Positions 23,538 through 32,050 of a stretch of 64,000 bases of DNA are shown in pieces; position 1 is the first letter of the stretch; each line of letters begins with the position of its first letter. Both the position numbers and the translations under genes were made by a program. The notes under the pieces were generated by a model. That model had not been told where the DNA came from. It did no database searches and worked only from the letters and a program-made list of their open reading frames with translations. The stretch spans positions 1 through 64,000 of the forward strand of contig NZ_JNAR01000004.1 in the NCBI RefSeq assembly GCF_000760095.1. Direction: 5' to 3'. The DNA is from Prochlorococcus marinus str. MIT 9401. GTDB taxonomy: Bacteria; Cyanobacteriota; Cyanobacteriia; PCC-6307; Cyanobiaceae.

Positions 23538-24194
23538 TTTTTTCGTAAAACTTTCATTTTTCAAAACTATTTAAATAAACAACCCCCAAAATTATTGACA
23601 TCAAAAGCAATAAATTTATTAAATCTTATTGTTAAATGCTCTTGTAAAAATTTTAATTACTTTGCTTTTTGATTCCTTTTGTAAATTTTATTTTCTCGAT
23701 TTAAAAGAAAAAGGATGGTAAAAATGCAAGTAGGAATGAGAATAAAATCAATCGACATAAATATTAGTTATTCTATTTTCTCTTTAGCAATAAAATGAAT
23801 TTTTGACAGGGTTATATATCTTTTCAAATCCTTTTTTAGTAAAAAATTATTATAGTTTTGTATCTGACTTTAAAAATTAAAAGAGCTTGCAAGTATCCCA
23901 CCGGCAAGCTCATGACAAACGAGTTAGCTTCAGTTTTGATTTTCCTGATGTTAACAAGCTAAGCACTTCCTAAATGCTATAAATACATAATAATAAGTAA
24001 AATTACTTACCGTGAGTATAAATGCTTATTTTGGGGTTTTCTATCAATTCGATTAAAAATTTTTAGCAATCCTTATCTTTTGACAAAATTGTCATGCATT
24101 CAGTTTCAAATATTCGTTGCAGCATATGTTCCCATATTGGGTTTACATAAGTTAATATTTATGTTACTTTAGTTAACAATTATAAAAAAAATTA
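23538..24194. other. Long gap with structured elements before an hli gene
   Basis: 657 bases without a confident gene. GAGCTTGC (23883-23890) pairs with GCAAGCTC (23904-23911) around a GC-rich loop, followed by a second small hairpin near 23965-23982, suggesting a small RNA. TGACAA-AA-TTGTCA (24081-24094) is a palindrome ~100 bp before the hli start and may be an operator or overlap a -35 element (TTTGACA). Confidence 0.4.
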
Positions 24195-24401
24195 ATGTCA
24201 AATTCAGGAGTTACAACAGAATCAGGTGGTAGACAAAATATGTTTCCTTCCGAAACTAGACCTTATATAGATGAGTCGGTTTCTTATGATGGTTACCCTC
24301 AAAATGCTGAAAAAGTAAATGGAAGATGGGCAATGGTTGGTTTTGTTGCACTGCTTGGTGCTTATGTAACAACAGGTCAAATAATCCCTGGAATTTTTTA
24401 A
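24195..24401 (+). CDS. High-light-inducible protein (hli), single
   Basis: 68 residues. A longer polar N-terminal region (SNSGVTTESGGRQNMFPSET) precedes the LHC helix AEKVNGRWAMVGFVALLGAY, which has the full N-G-R-x-A-M chlorophyll-binding core, and ends TTGQIIPGIF. It is the largest hli here and the only one not in an overlapping pair. Confidence 0.93.
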   Translation: MSNSGVTTESGGRQNMFPSETRPYIDESVSYDGYPQNAEKVNGRWAMVGFVALLGAYVTTGQIIPGIF

Positions 24402-24481
24402 GATTGATTTATAGGTTTATATTCATTTCTGTTTTTTATATCTCTATTAATTAATCAAATAGATTACTAAACTTTAATTCC

Positions 24482-24616
24482 CTAACTTGAAATTAACTTG
24501 AAGAACCAAATGAAAGTTACTGCATTAAGGCTAAATATTATGCCAAAAAATAAGTAAGCAAATTTTTTTCCAATAAATGCTGTTTCAGGCTCAAGTTTTA
24601 CTCTCATAACAATCAT
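24482..24616 (-). CDS. Single-helix membrane peptide
   Basis: 44 residues: MIVMRVKLEPETAFIGKKFA, then YLFFGIIFSLNAVTFIWFFK. One C-terminal helix. ATG at 24607 is an alternative start. Convergent with the hli gene; unknown. Confidence 0.5.
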   Translation of the reverse strand: MIVMRVKLEPETAFIGKKFAYLFFGIIFSLNAVTFIWFFKLISS

Positions 24617-24863
24617 GAATTATTTTGACTACGGTAGCATTGTTTAATTAATGTTTTAAGACTTATAGAAGAAAAAAATTAAAATTAATATTATTTCTTT
24701 TACTGTTAATAATTAATCAATCTTAATTTTCCAATACCTTTTTTATTTCCTCTTTAAATATTATTATTTAGAGTTTGTCTTGATTTAAGTTACTCTTATA
24801 CCAATATAAATTAGGAAAATTAGCCGAAAATATTAAGGCCAAATATAAGTTTCGCCATGAAAA

Positions 24864-24896
24864 AAGAACCAAATTAAGTAAATTAATTCGGTTCTT
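24864..24896 (-). terminator. Terminator of the minus-strand hli pair
   Basis: AAGAACC.AATTAA (24864-24877) pairs with TTAATT.GGTTCTT (24883-24896) with one mismatch and a five-base loop, followed on the minus strand by a T run. It lies 22 bp after the stop of the second hli. Confidence 0.8.
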
Positions 24897-24917
24897 AGAT
24901 TAATTTTGTGTGTTTCC

Positions 24918-25058
24918 TTAGATAAAACCTGGAATTATTTGACCCGTTGTTAAGTATGCTCCTACTAAAGCAACAAAACCTAACATGGCGAATCTACCAT
25001 TCAGCTTTTCAGCTATGATTTTTTCTTTTTCAACAATTTTTGGTTCGCTATTATTCAT
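24918..25058 (-). CDS. High-light-inducible protein (hli), pair B second member
   Basis: 46 residues: NNSEPKIVEKEKIIAEKLNG, then RFAMLGFVALVGAYLTTGQI ending IPGFI. Full ExxNGRxAM chlorophyll-binding core. The ATG at 25058 overlaps the stop of the upstream hli (TAATG). The frame is open further upstream, but that part is the other hli read out of frame, so it is not used. Confidence 0.92.
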   Translation of the reverse strand: MNNSEPKIVEKEKIIAEKLNGRFAMLGFVALVGAYLTTGQIIPGFI

Positions 25059-25165
25059 TAAAACCAACCTGGGATGATTTGCCCTGTTGTTACATATGCG
25101 CCGACTGCTGCTACGAAACCTAGCATAGCTGCCCAACCATTAAAACGTTCTGCTTCTGGAGTCAT
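25058..25165 (-). CDS. High-light-inducible protein (hli), pair B first member
   Basis: 35 residues, among the shortest LHC-like proteins: MTPEAERFNGWAAMLGFVAA, then VGAYVTTGQIIPGWF. ExxNGxxAM is kept but Arg is replaced by Trp (FNGWAAM). One-base overlap with the next hli, exactly as in pair A. Confidence 0.92.
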   Translation of the reverse strand: MTPEAERFNGWAAMLGFVAAVGAYVTTGQIIPGWF

Positions 25166-25534
25166 TTTTATTAAAAGTATTTGTAAACAAATATAACATA
25201 TTTATTTATTTATGTAAAGATAAATTGAAAATAAACTATTTACGAACATGAAAAATATCAATCATGTTACAAATATGTATCAAGTTATACCCTATTGATC
25301 TCTTGTTTTGGAGTCAGTATTTACATTTTTAGGGATAAAAAAATATATATCAATAGCTTTTTATTGCTCAGGATAAATCCTCATTTAAAGAATATTTAAA
25401 TTAATATTAAGCTAAGAGTCAGCTAGTAGGGATACAGGCTGACTCTTTTGAATTAAATTGTTTTATCTTGGATAATGAATGTTTTTTACTAGTCAAATAA
25501 TTGCTATTAATAAACAAGATATACAGATATTTAA
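25166..25534. other. Gene-free gap with strong hairpin
   Basis: 369 bases. AAGAGTCAGC (25424-25433) pairs perfectly with GCTGACTCTT (25448-25457), the strongest ten-pair stem in the region. It may terminate transcription or end a small RNA. The remainder presumably holds the promoter of hli pair B. Confidence 0.5.
25424..25457. terminator. Ten-base-pair hairpin, terminator-like
   Basis: Perfect ten-pair stem with a 14-base loop. The left end of the stem gives AA and the right end TT, so either strand gains only a short T run. Direction undetermined. Confidence 0.5.
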
Positions 25535-25699
25535 ATGTCTTTTGAAACCTATTACTTGCATTTGATTTTTGCAAGAATTCCTTCTTTATTTAGTTCTGAT
25601 TTAATACTATATATACTGCCGGCTCTTACAGTAGTAATATTATTCTTTAGCTTAAAGATAATGTTTTTAAACACTCCAAAATTGAGAAAAGTTAAATAG
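25535..25699 (+). CDS. Single-helix membrane peptide
   Basis: 54 residues: MSFETYYLHLIFARIPSLFS, then a helix SSDLILYILPALTVVILFFS and a basic tail FLNTPKLRKVK. Unknown family; no near neighbour on the same strand. Confidence 0.5.
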   Translation: MSFETYYLHLIFARIPSLFSSDLILYILPALTVVILFFSLKIMFLNTPKLRKVK

Positions 25700-25760
25700 C
25701 TTAAATTCCTTATAAATAACTTAAATTATCAATCAATTTCAAAGGGTATTCAATATATCG

Positions 25761-25922
25761 CTAACCTGAGAGCTTTCTGCTCCATTCTTTATGCTTTTCA
25801 TCTAAATCTGAAACTTTTTCGCCTAAACTCAACTGTTTTTCTAATAATTCAACTTTTGTAAGTGTTATTTTTTCTGAATAAAATTTAATAGGCTGCTGAC
25901 CATGCAAATTGTCACCACTCAT
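25761..25922 (-). CDS. Small soluble coiled-coil protein
   Basis: 53 residues: SGDNLHGQQPIKFYSEKITL, then TKVELLEKQLSLGEKVSDLD and KHKEWSRKLSG. Leucines at heptad spacing suggest a coiled coil. Unknown role. Confidence 0.5.
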   Translation of the reverse strand: MSGDNLHGQQPIKFYSEKITLTKVELLEKQLSLGEKVSDLDEKHKEWSRKLSG

Positions 25923-26039
25923 AGAATTGCAATAATTAAAATCATTTCTAAGATGAAAAATTTCATAATGCTCATTCTTTTATATTCTTTTCAGATTTGC
26001 GTAAATTAATGTGGTAAAAAAATTAATATTATTGTCTAT

Positions 26040-27206
26040 TTAATCCACGATTTTGTAAGAAGATTGCCAAATATATTTTCCTCTTTTGAGATCTGACTTA
26101 ACAGCAACGCAATTGCAAGCAATATTCCAGAGAGCTTTGTGTATTGGATCAGGATTGTAAAGATATGCTTTTTTAAAGGCTTTCTTAATTAAGACAGTTG
26201 CCTTCTTTGCATGATAATGAGGGATCGTTGGACATACATGATGAACGACATGGCTAGAACCTATATTATGGTGAAGAAAATTAAGAACTCTACCGTAAGG
26301 CCTGTCAATAGATAGAAATGCGCCTCTCATAAAAGAAAATTCCTTATTTGAAAGATGAGGCACATCAGAATCTGTATGATGAAGCCATGTATAAACTACC
26401 AGCCAACAATTAACCACTAATAAAGGGCCAAAATACAGAGCAATTACTGGAAATAATCCGTACTTTAAAACTAAATAAACAATACCCAATAATGTCAAAC
26501 CGATACCAATATCTGATATCCAAACTTTCTTGGCCCATATTGATGGCCATAATGCTTTCGAAAATGGTTTAATTGGCCAAAAATGATTTGAAGTTCCATA
26601 TTTAATACCTCCTGTACTTCCCGTAAGCAAATAAGCAGGCCAGCCAAATATTAGATGTAAAACAAGTTGAAGAATTCCGTAATTTTTCTGACCTAAGGAA
26701 TTTGAAAAATGTAATTCTTTTTCTCCGCCAACTTTTTCTGTAACTCCATTCCCTTTAATGACTAAAGGGACGTGAGTTTCTCCATTGGTTATGTTATTTG
26801 TGAATCGATGATGAACTGCATGGGAGCGCTGCCAAGAAAAATAAGGCACAAGAAGTAATGAATGTAGTAAATAACCTGTTATGGATTCCAATGTCTTGTT
26901 TTTAGAGAATGCTCCATGCCCACATTCATGGGCAATTACCCAGAATCCCATTGCGGTGGTACCTGATAGTAATGAGTAAATAACCCAAATTGGGATAATT
27001 TTTGGAGTAAAAGGAATAGATAAACCTATCGCAATTACTAATGATTGGATTAACGCTGATTGTAAAAGATACCTCAAAGAAGTTTTGGTATTGCACTTAA
27101 AGTAGTGATCTGGAATAACATCCTGAAATTCTTTTATGCTTGGAATATCTTTATCCTCTATTACAAGCGCTTGGCCTTTAAGACCTGAAAATTTTATATT
27201 ACTCAA
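26040..27206 (-). CDS. desA: Acyl-lipid fatty acid desaturase, DesA (delta-12) type
   Basis: 388 residues, usual size for cyanobacterial membrane desaturases that use ferredoxin to introduce double bonds into membrane lipids. The three histidine boxes for the di-iron site are HECGH (93-97), HAVHH (129-133) and HVVHH (319-323). Two hydrophobic hairpins separate them. The N-terminal IPSIKEFQDVIPDHYFKCNT is as in DesA/FAD2-like delta-12 enzymes. Regiospecificity is inferred from family resemblance. A second desaturase is 1.6 kb away on the same strand. Confidence 0.88.
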   Translation of the reverse strand: MSNIKFSGLKGQALVIEDKDIPSIKEFQDVIPDHYFKCNTKTSLRYLLQSALIQSLVIAIGLSIPFTPKIIPIWVIYSLLSGTTAMGFWVIAHECGHGAFSKNKTLESITGYLLHSLLLVPYFSWQRSHAVHHRFTNNITNGETHVPLVIKGNGVTEKVGGEKELHFSNSLGQKNYGILQLVLHLIFGWPAYLLTGSTGGIKYGTSNHFWPIKPFSKALWPSIWAKKVWISDIGIGLTLLGIVYLVLKYGLFPVIALYFGPLLVVNCWLVVYTWLHHTDSDVPHLSNKEFSFMRGAFLSIDRPYGRVLNFLHHNIGSSHVVHHVCPTIPHYHAKKATVLIKKAFKKAYLYNPDPIHKALWNIACNCVAVKSDLKRGKYIWQSSYKIVD

Positions 27207-27454
27207 ATTTTTTTTTGGTTAAAAATTTTTTAAATAAAAGTGAATTTATATATTCTATTATCCATCACAGGATCTCATAATGAAAAGAATTCATAATGTT
27301 TTTTGGATAAAGTTGTAACGATTTGAACTTGATCTTTAAATAAAATTATTTGCGCCAAACTTTTTTATTTAATTTTTTTATCGCAATCTTTTTATTTGAC
27401 TATTTAATTATTTTTATGCTGATTGTTATTGCTCTTCTTTAAAGCTTAATTAAT

Positions 27455-27586
27455 TTACAGACCGCGTATATACCTCTTAGATAAACCAGATTGTTTACGT
27501 GGCTTTACTAGGATAGGTAAAACAATGACTCCTACAGTAAAAAGACAGATTGGAGCGACTACCATCAATATAGATTCTAGAGACAT
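27455..27586 (-). CDS. Single-helix membrane peptide
   Basis: 43 residues: helix ESILMVVAPICLFTVGVIVL with PILVKPRKQSGLSKRYIRGL as a strongly basic tail. Well-formed small thylakoid-type peptide, not assignable. Lies upstream of desA on the same strand but 248 bp away. Confidence 0.55.
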   Translation of the reverse strand: MSLESILMVVAPICLFTVGVIVLPILVKPRKQSGLSKRYIRGL

Positions 27587-27773
27587 GAATAATTTTGAAT
27601 TTATTAATAAATAGCAGGATTTTTCTTAAAAGTCATGCGTATTTATATCTATTTAGTGAGAATAGATTCAAAATTTTTTAAAATTATTAAGTAAAACAGA
27701 AAAAAAGATTAAAAAACATCAATTTTTTCATAAGTCGTCCTATTAACTTAACCATTATTTGAAAAAAGTACTT

Positions 27774-27914
27774 ATGGACCAAGAAAAAAAGTGGATGCTT
27801 ATGACTTATTATTGTCCAACTCATGGGGATTCAGGTTTAGTAAAACCGATTCAACTAACAAAAAAAGAAATTAGTAAAACATTCTTAAAAAAAGGTGGGA
27901 GTTCTAAAAACTAA
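27774..27914 (+). CDS. Small basic hypothetical protein
   Basis: 46 residues: MDQEKKWMLMTYYCPTHGDS, then GLVKPIQLTKKEISKTFLKK. Soluble, with one cysteine and one histidine in YYCPTHG. No family recognised. Confidence 0.5.
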   Translation: MDQEKKWMLMTYYCPTHGDSGLVKPIQLTKKEISKTFLKKGGSSKN

Positions 27915-28083
27915 TTTTTTAAAAATAAAACCTATAAGATATTCTAAAAATATTGAAAATAAATTTTTAAATTTAGGCTGACTACAGATCATTACAAATT
28001 TAGCTTACTAGAAATAATTTTTTAATACTAGTATCAAATTTTTGCTTAATTAATAATTTAAAAAGATCTAGAAATAATAAATT

Positions 28084-28236
28084 TCAACCTTGATCAGAAT
28101 CGCATGTTAATTCACATTGATTAAGATCATGCGATGATATTTTTTCTAAAATTCTTAACATATCAATTTCGGAAAGCTCTCCATTTGAGTTCCATTTTAA
28201 AGTTGTTTTCCTTTGAGGTGAATTTTTTTTATTCAT
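28084..28236 (-). CDS. Small protein with C-terminal CX3C
   Basis: 50 residues, soluble: MNKKNSPQRKTTLKWNSNGE, then LSEIDMLRILEKISSHDLNQ and CELTCDSDQG. The terminal CELTC is a CX3C motif like those in the neighbouring gene. A very strong ribosome-binding site (AAAAGGAGGCG) supports translation. The ATG lies inside the end of the upstream twin-CX3C gene (8-bp overlap). Confidence 0.6.
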   Translation of the reverse strand: MNKKNSPQRKTTLKWNSNGELSEIDMLRILEKISSHDLNQCELTCDSDQG

Positions 28237-28387
28237 TTTGATCGCCTCCTTTTAAATGAACTTCTAAACAACGAGTAATACATTCTTGATGACCATCAAC
28301 AATACTGCATTCAGTAATACACTCGAAATATGAATTAATAGAATCTATTTCTGTATTCTGGTTTGAAGAAACAAATGAATCATTCAT
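28229..28387 (-). CDS. Twin-CX3C microprotein
   Basis: 52 residues from ATG at 28387 (a TTG 13 codons upstream is less likely). SINSYFECITECSIVDGHQE, then CITRCLEVHLKGGDQNE: CITEC and CITRC separated by eight residues, a twin CX3C arrangement. Overlaps the downstream CX3C gene by 8 bp. Compare 12140-12304 (CLRSC/CVEHC). Probably a disulfide or metal-stabilised helical hairpin; function unknown. Confidence 0.6.
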   Translation of the reverse strand: MNDSFVSSNQNTEIDSINSYFECITECSIVDGHQECITRCLEVHLKGGDQNE

Positions 28388-28675
28388 AGTATTGTTAGAT
28401 TTGTTTGGAATAGAGATATAGCACAAAATTATGTTAATTTATTTAATTTATTAAGTTAATAAGAAAAAATAAGTATTATTTACTAAATTTATTTTGCAAC
28501 TGTTTTACCTTTTAAAAGAAAGTAATATTCTTCTAAAAAAAAACCAAAAAAACAATAATTTTGATTTTTTAATATTAATTTTATGAGGTAATCTTCCAAA
28601 AAAATCAGCATAAAGACTGATTTACTTTTCAGTAATTTAGTTAGAAGATAAAAATGTACACTTTTCAATTTTCAA

Positions 28676-28828
28676 ATGAAATCAGTAATTAATTGGCTTT
28701 CGAAAATGTTAGAGAGTATGGCAAATGCTTTTATGCATCCTTTAAAGAATGACTTGCCCCCATCTATTGGTACTCATTCATATAGCAGTATTCCTCTAAA
28801 AAGAAAATTGAGAAGAAGGTTGAATTAG
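28676..28828 (+). CDS. Small basic hypothetical protein
   Basis: 50 residues: MKSVINWLSKMLESMANAFM, an amphipathic helix, then HPLKNDLPPSIGTHSYSSIP and a very basic end LKRKLRRRLN. The stop lies 3 bp before the convergent desaturase stop. Possibly membrane-surface associated; no family. Confidence 0.5.
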   Translation: MKSVINWLSKMLESMANAFMHPLKNDLPPSIGTHSYSSIPLKRKLRRRLN

Positions 28829-28831
28829 GTA

Positions 28832-29938
28832 TTAACTTAGTGGAATTAATTTTTCATTTTTGTTATCCCAAATAATATATTTTAAGCAGTTTGAAAAATC
28901 GCTTAATTTTAAGAACTTTGATTGTTGGAGCAAATGAATGTTTGCTTTGTGACAAGCTCTTAAGTTGTAATTTGGTATTCTCTCACAAAGATGATGAATG
29001 CTGTGGAAGGATATATCTGCTAAAAACCAATTTAACCAATTAGGGATATCTAAATTGCTACTACCTAAAATAGCCCCATCGATGAGATCCCAATTTTTTG
29101 TATTTTTAGCATATGTATTCTCATAGTTATGTTGCACGAAAAAAACACATATTAAAATTGCTGCTGATAATGTTAAAACAATGGAATAAAATGATATGAA
29201 AAAAACTAAACCCAACCTTTTACACATAAAAATCCACCCTAGTATTACTAATATGTTATTGATTATTAATTCACTTAATTCACTGAAATTATCTCCATAA
29301 TCAGAAAAAGGTGGTTTAACTCTTGAATTAATAGCTAAAAGTTGAGAAATTTCTCTGTTTTTTATTTTGATAAAAGTCTCTTCCAATATATCTTTAATTA
29401 AATTAAAAATAACGATAACAAGTCCTAATCTGGGTTTTAAAACTAAGTAATAAAAACCGCCAGGGAAAAGCATCATCCAGTTTCGACTTACTTTATAAAA
29501 TATTTGCTCTCTTTTTGTAAGGGATTCATAATCTTCAAGACTTAAAACATCTATCGGCCCTTTGTAAATTTCCCAATTTCCATTATTTCTATGATGAAAT
29601 GCATGATCAATCGACCATGACTTCTGGGGAATACCATTAACCAAGCCAAGTAAAAATCCAAAGAAGCGGTTTAATTTGCGTTTTGTAAAAAGAGAATTAT
29701 GACCGCAATCATGCATTAATGAGAATGTTCGAGAAGAGAAAAGAGTCAGAAGAAGTATAAAAGGTATTAATAGTAATCCTTTAATCAATAATGGAAAAGG
29801 TTGATTTATTATGTGGTAGATAATTAACCAAATAGAGAATATTGGAAAGATGGTAGAAATAATTTGATAAGAAGCTTTAATGTTATTTCTTTTTAGAAAT
29901 GGCTTTATTAAAAATTCACCTCTATTAACTTTAGGCAT
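28832..29938 (-). CDS. Membrane fatty acid desaturase (second)
   Basis: 368 residues. Histidine boxes HDCGH (76-80), HAFHH (112-116) and HSIHH (312-316) are present, with the usual hydrophobic hairpins. It differs from the DesA-type protein at 26040 in box spacing and in a longer charged segment (about 120-215). Regiospecificity cannot be read from sequence alone; it may not even act on acyl lipids (related enzymes hydroxylate or desaturate other hydrophobic substrates). Monocistronic. Confidence 0.83.
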   Translation of the reverse strand: MPKVNRGEFLIKPFLKRNNIKASYQIISTIFPIFSIWLIIYHIINQPFPLLIKGLLLIPFILLLTLFSSRTFSLMHDCGHNSLFTKRKLNRFFGFLLGLVNGIPQKSWSIDHAFHHRNNGNWEIYKGPIDVLSLEDYESLTKREQIFYKVSRNWMMLFPGGFYYLVLKPRLGLVIVIFNLIKDILEETFIKIKNREISQLLAINSRVKPPFSDYGDNFSELSELIINNILVILGWIFMCKRLGLVFFISFYSIVLTLSAAILICVFFVQHNYENTYAKNTKNWDLIDGAILGSSNLDIPNWLNWFLADISFHSIHHLCERIPNYNLRACHKANIHLLQQSKFLKLSDFSNCLKYIIWDNKNEKLIPLS

Positions 29939-30019
29939 ATTTCTCTTATTTTTTTGATACTAACAATTTTTAAAAAGTATTGATTATTTAATAAACAAAA
30001 AAATATTTTAAAAATCATA

Positions 30020-30175
30020 CTAAAGAATAAATTCTTTAGACATAGTTCTCAATTGATCTAAATTTAATCTCTCTAAGTAATTTTTAAAGTCACTAAGATT
30101 CTTATTAGAGTCAGAATTTTTACTCTCGTATAGAAGACTATTGGCGATTAATTCAATAAGATGATCTTTATCCAT
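30020..30175 (-). CDS. Small acidic helical protein
   Basis: 51 residues: MDKDHLIELIANSLLYESKN, then SDSNKNLSDFKNYLERLNLD and QLRTMSKEFIL. Two helices, no cysteines. Unknown family. Confidence 0.5.
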   Translation of the reverse strand: MDKDHLIELIANSLLYESKNSDSNKNLSDFKNYLERLNLDQLRTMSKEFIL

Positions 30176-30260
30176 AACCCCTTATAGACCAAAATTCCTG
30201 TTAAAAAAAATCAGGTCTTGAATTCGAGATCATTAATTATTATCTACTAAGAGTAATTTT

Positions 30261-30479
30261 TTATAAATTTTTTAAATCTTGTTCTATTTTTTCTAATCTT
30301 TCATTTAATTCTTTTTGTTCCTTAATTAAGGCTTTTTTCTTTTCTGCAAGCTCTTTGTTCAAAGGAGAATTGAAATATTTTTGGTAAGAGACAAAAAAAA
30401 CTGCTATTGCTACTGTAATACCAAGTGCACCAATTATTAAAATTGGAGATGAAGGAAAGTCATAAAATGGGATTGACAA
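30261..30479 (-). CDS. Membrane-anchored coiled-coil protein
   Basis: 72 residues: hydrophobic helix PILIIGALGITVAIAVFFVS (12-31), then a ~40-residue coiled coil rich in Lys/Glu (ELAEKKKALIKEQKELNERL). The layout is that of small membrane-tethered scaffolds; specific role unknown. Confidence 0.6.
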   Translation of the reverse strand: MSIPFYDFPSSPILIIGALGITVAIAVFFVSYQKYFNSPLNKELAEKKKALIKEQKELNERLEKIEQDLKNL

Positions 30480-30680
30480 TGTACTTAAATAAAATCTAAT
30501 GCTAGCTATCTTATAGAAAAAATAATGAGTAATAAATACTTATTCTTTAGAGAGTTTCATGGTCAATTTTGCTAGTTATTTTGTAATAAATAAGGTTTAT
30601 AATTAAATTTCAAAAATAAGTAATTTTACAGCTGTCAAAGAATCAATAACTAATAATGATTAAACTAGTAAAAATTTTTT

Positions 30681-30998
30681 ATGAAGAAAATCATAAATAA
30701 AAAACACAATAAAAATGAACCATGGTTTAAATGGTTAACGAGAGAACTTAATTCTTATGAAGCTTTTCAGGATTTTGAATCAGGCAAGAATCCACGAGAT
30801 GTTGCAGAGGATTTTATTTCGATAAATAGTATTGCTATATCTGAGATTTTCGAAGATTTTGATGAAGAAGATAAAGATACACTCGATCAGTTTATTAAAT
30901 TAACTGAATGCGAGATGCATGTGTTTAGGATTCTTGAAAAACAAATAGAATTAAGAAATAAGATAAGATTTGTAGATTTTAAAAAAAGAAAAAAATAA
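30681..30998 (+). CDS. Soluble hypothetical protein, family shared with 41329-41595
   Basis: 105 residues. The pattern EPWFKWLTRELNSYEAFQDF...NPRDVAEDFI..NSIAISEIFEDF and EEDKDTLDQFIKLTECEMHV parallels the 88-residue protein at 41329 (PSQIAERFVNEN..., NYDALTEFMKLSESELHI). So two distant members of one small helical family occur in the window. N-terminal extension is very basic. Function unknown. Confidence 0.65.
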   Translation: MKKIINKKHNKNEPWFKWLTRELNSYEAFQDFESGKNPRDVAEDFISINSIAISEIFEDFDEEDKDTLDQFIKLTECEMHVFRILEKQIELRNKIRFVDFKKRKK

Positions 30999-31009
30999 AG
31001 AGTTAATTT

Positions 31010-31345
31010 CTATATAAGTTTATTTTTCCCATTACCTGTCTTCCCAAAGCCTAACCAAATGAACCACAATATCCATCCGAAGATAGGTACTAAATTAATA
31101 AAAATCCATTTCCAATCTTTTCCAAAATCTCTGATTCTTCTTATATCAATAGCTATTTGAGGAATAATACAAACTAATCCATAAGCATTAAAACCAAACG
31201 TTTTAAAAAATATTGGGATAGTTAGAAAAGAAATTATAAGATTCGCTAGTTGAACTAACCACCAGTCAGAACGAGATGTGAATCCTTTGAAGTCTGTAGC
31301 TTTAATCCAAAACTCTTTATATGCTCCGAAAAAGTTATTAAGCAT
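31010..31345 (-). CDS. DUF805 family inner-membrane protein
   Basis: 111 residues with three or four membrane helices. The family hallmarks are visible: Y.EFW.KA.DFKGFTSRSDWWLVQL at the start, DIRRIRDFGKDWKW (R-R-x-R-D-x-G) between helices, and a terminal WFIWLGFGKTGNG. Related to E. coli YhaH; function unknown. Convergent with the 105-residue gene. Confidence 0.87.
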   Translation of the reverse strand: MLNNFFGAYKEFWIKATDFKGFTSRSDWWLVQLANLIISFLTIPIFFKTFGFNAYGLVCIIPQIAIDIRRIRDFGKDWKWIFINLVPIFGWILWFIWLGFGKTGNGKNKLI

Positions 31346-31412
31346 AAATTAAAACTTCAAAAATTGAACATATTCTATTAAATCTTTAATTTATTAAAAT
31401 GTTATTTATTTC

Positions 31413-31577
31413 CTAAACAGGATCAAATAAATTTATATCATTTGAATCTTGTTTTGGGATCTCATCTTTATTTGGTAATGAACAGAATCCGTCTTTGCAA
31501 ATCATCTTTTCTTCTGCAATACTTGTAGTCTCTGAGAATATATTATTGTTATTGTTATTTGTAGATTCTTTCAGCAT
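31413..31577 (-). CDS. Small acidic protein with CX4C
   Basis: 54 residues: Asn-rich start (KESTNNNNNNIF), then TTSIAEEKMICKDGFCSLPN with CKDGFC, and an acidic tail KQDSNDINLFDPV. Preserved cysteine pair suggests metal or redox function; family unknown. Confidence 0.5.
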   Translation of the reverse strand: MLKESTNNNNNNIFSETTSIAEEKMICKDGFCSLPNKDEIPKQDSNDINLFDPV

Positions 31578-31655
31578 TTATATAAAAAAATTAAATCCAA
31601 TATTTTATTAATAACTCAATTAATTTTAATAAGCAATAAATTTAATATTAATTAT

Positions 31656-31751
31656 TTACTTTTTTTGATTTGGCAAGTCTCTCCAAAATAGCGCCATTAC
31701 ATAAATGAATAAAGATATAGAACAAATATAAAGTAAAGAATTTAGATGCAT
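31656..31751 (-). CDS. Single-helix membrane peptide
   Basis: 31 residues, MHLNSLLYICSISLFIYVMA, then LFWRDLPNQKK. Very small; helix with a polar tail. Confidence 0.4.
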   Translation of the reverse strand: MHLNSLLYICSISLFIYVMALFWRDLPNQKK

Positions 31752-31863
31752 TTTTATTTATTAAAGTAATTAGTAAGAGAGCCCCGTCACCAAAAGGAAA
31801 AACTATAAATTTGTAGTTGTTTAACTTAGTAATCCTTCAAATTCTAGTATTTATTTAAGTTTT

Positions 31864-32004
31864 TTACGATTTATCCTTATTTAAATCTGTTAAAGCTTTT
31901 CTACCTTCTTTAAGGGTTCTCAAGATAAGCAAAGAAAGAGAGGAAATGATAAGAATGGTAAGTGTAATTAGGGAAATATGAGTTGTATCAATGTTGTTAA
32001 TCAA
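31864..32004 (-). CDS. Single-helix membrane peptide (TTG start)
   Basis: 46 residues beginning at TTG 32004: INNIDTTHISLITLTILIIS helix, then SLSLLILRTLKEGRKALTDL. No ATG is available in frame. Unknown. Confidence 0.45.
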   Translation of the reverse strand: MINNIDTTHISLITLTILIISSLSLLILRTLKEGRKALTDLNKDKS

Positions 32005-32050
32005 TTTACTAAGATTTTTTCAGAAATTGTAATTTAAAATCTAAAAAATT

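Noticed and set aside
25059-25136. Upstream extension of the second hli in pair B
   Set aside because: It is the first hli read in another frame; the ATG at 25058 gives a standard hli.
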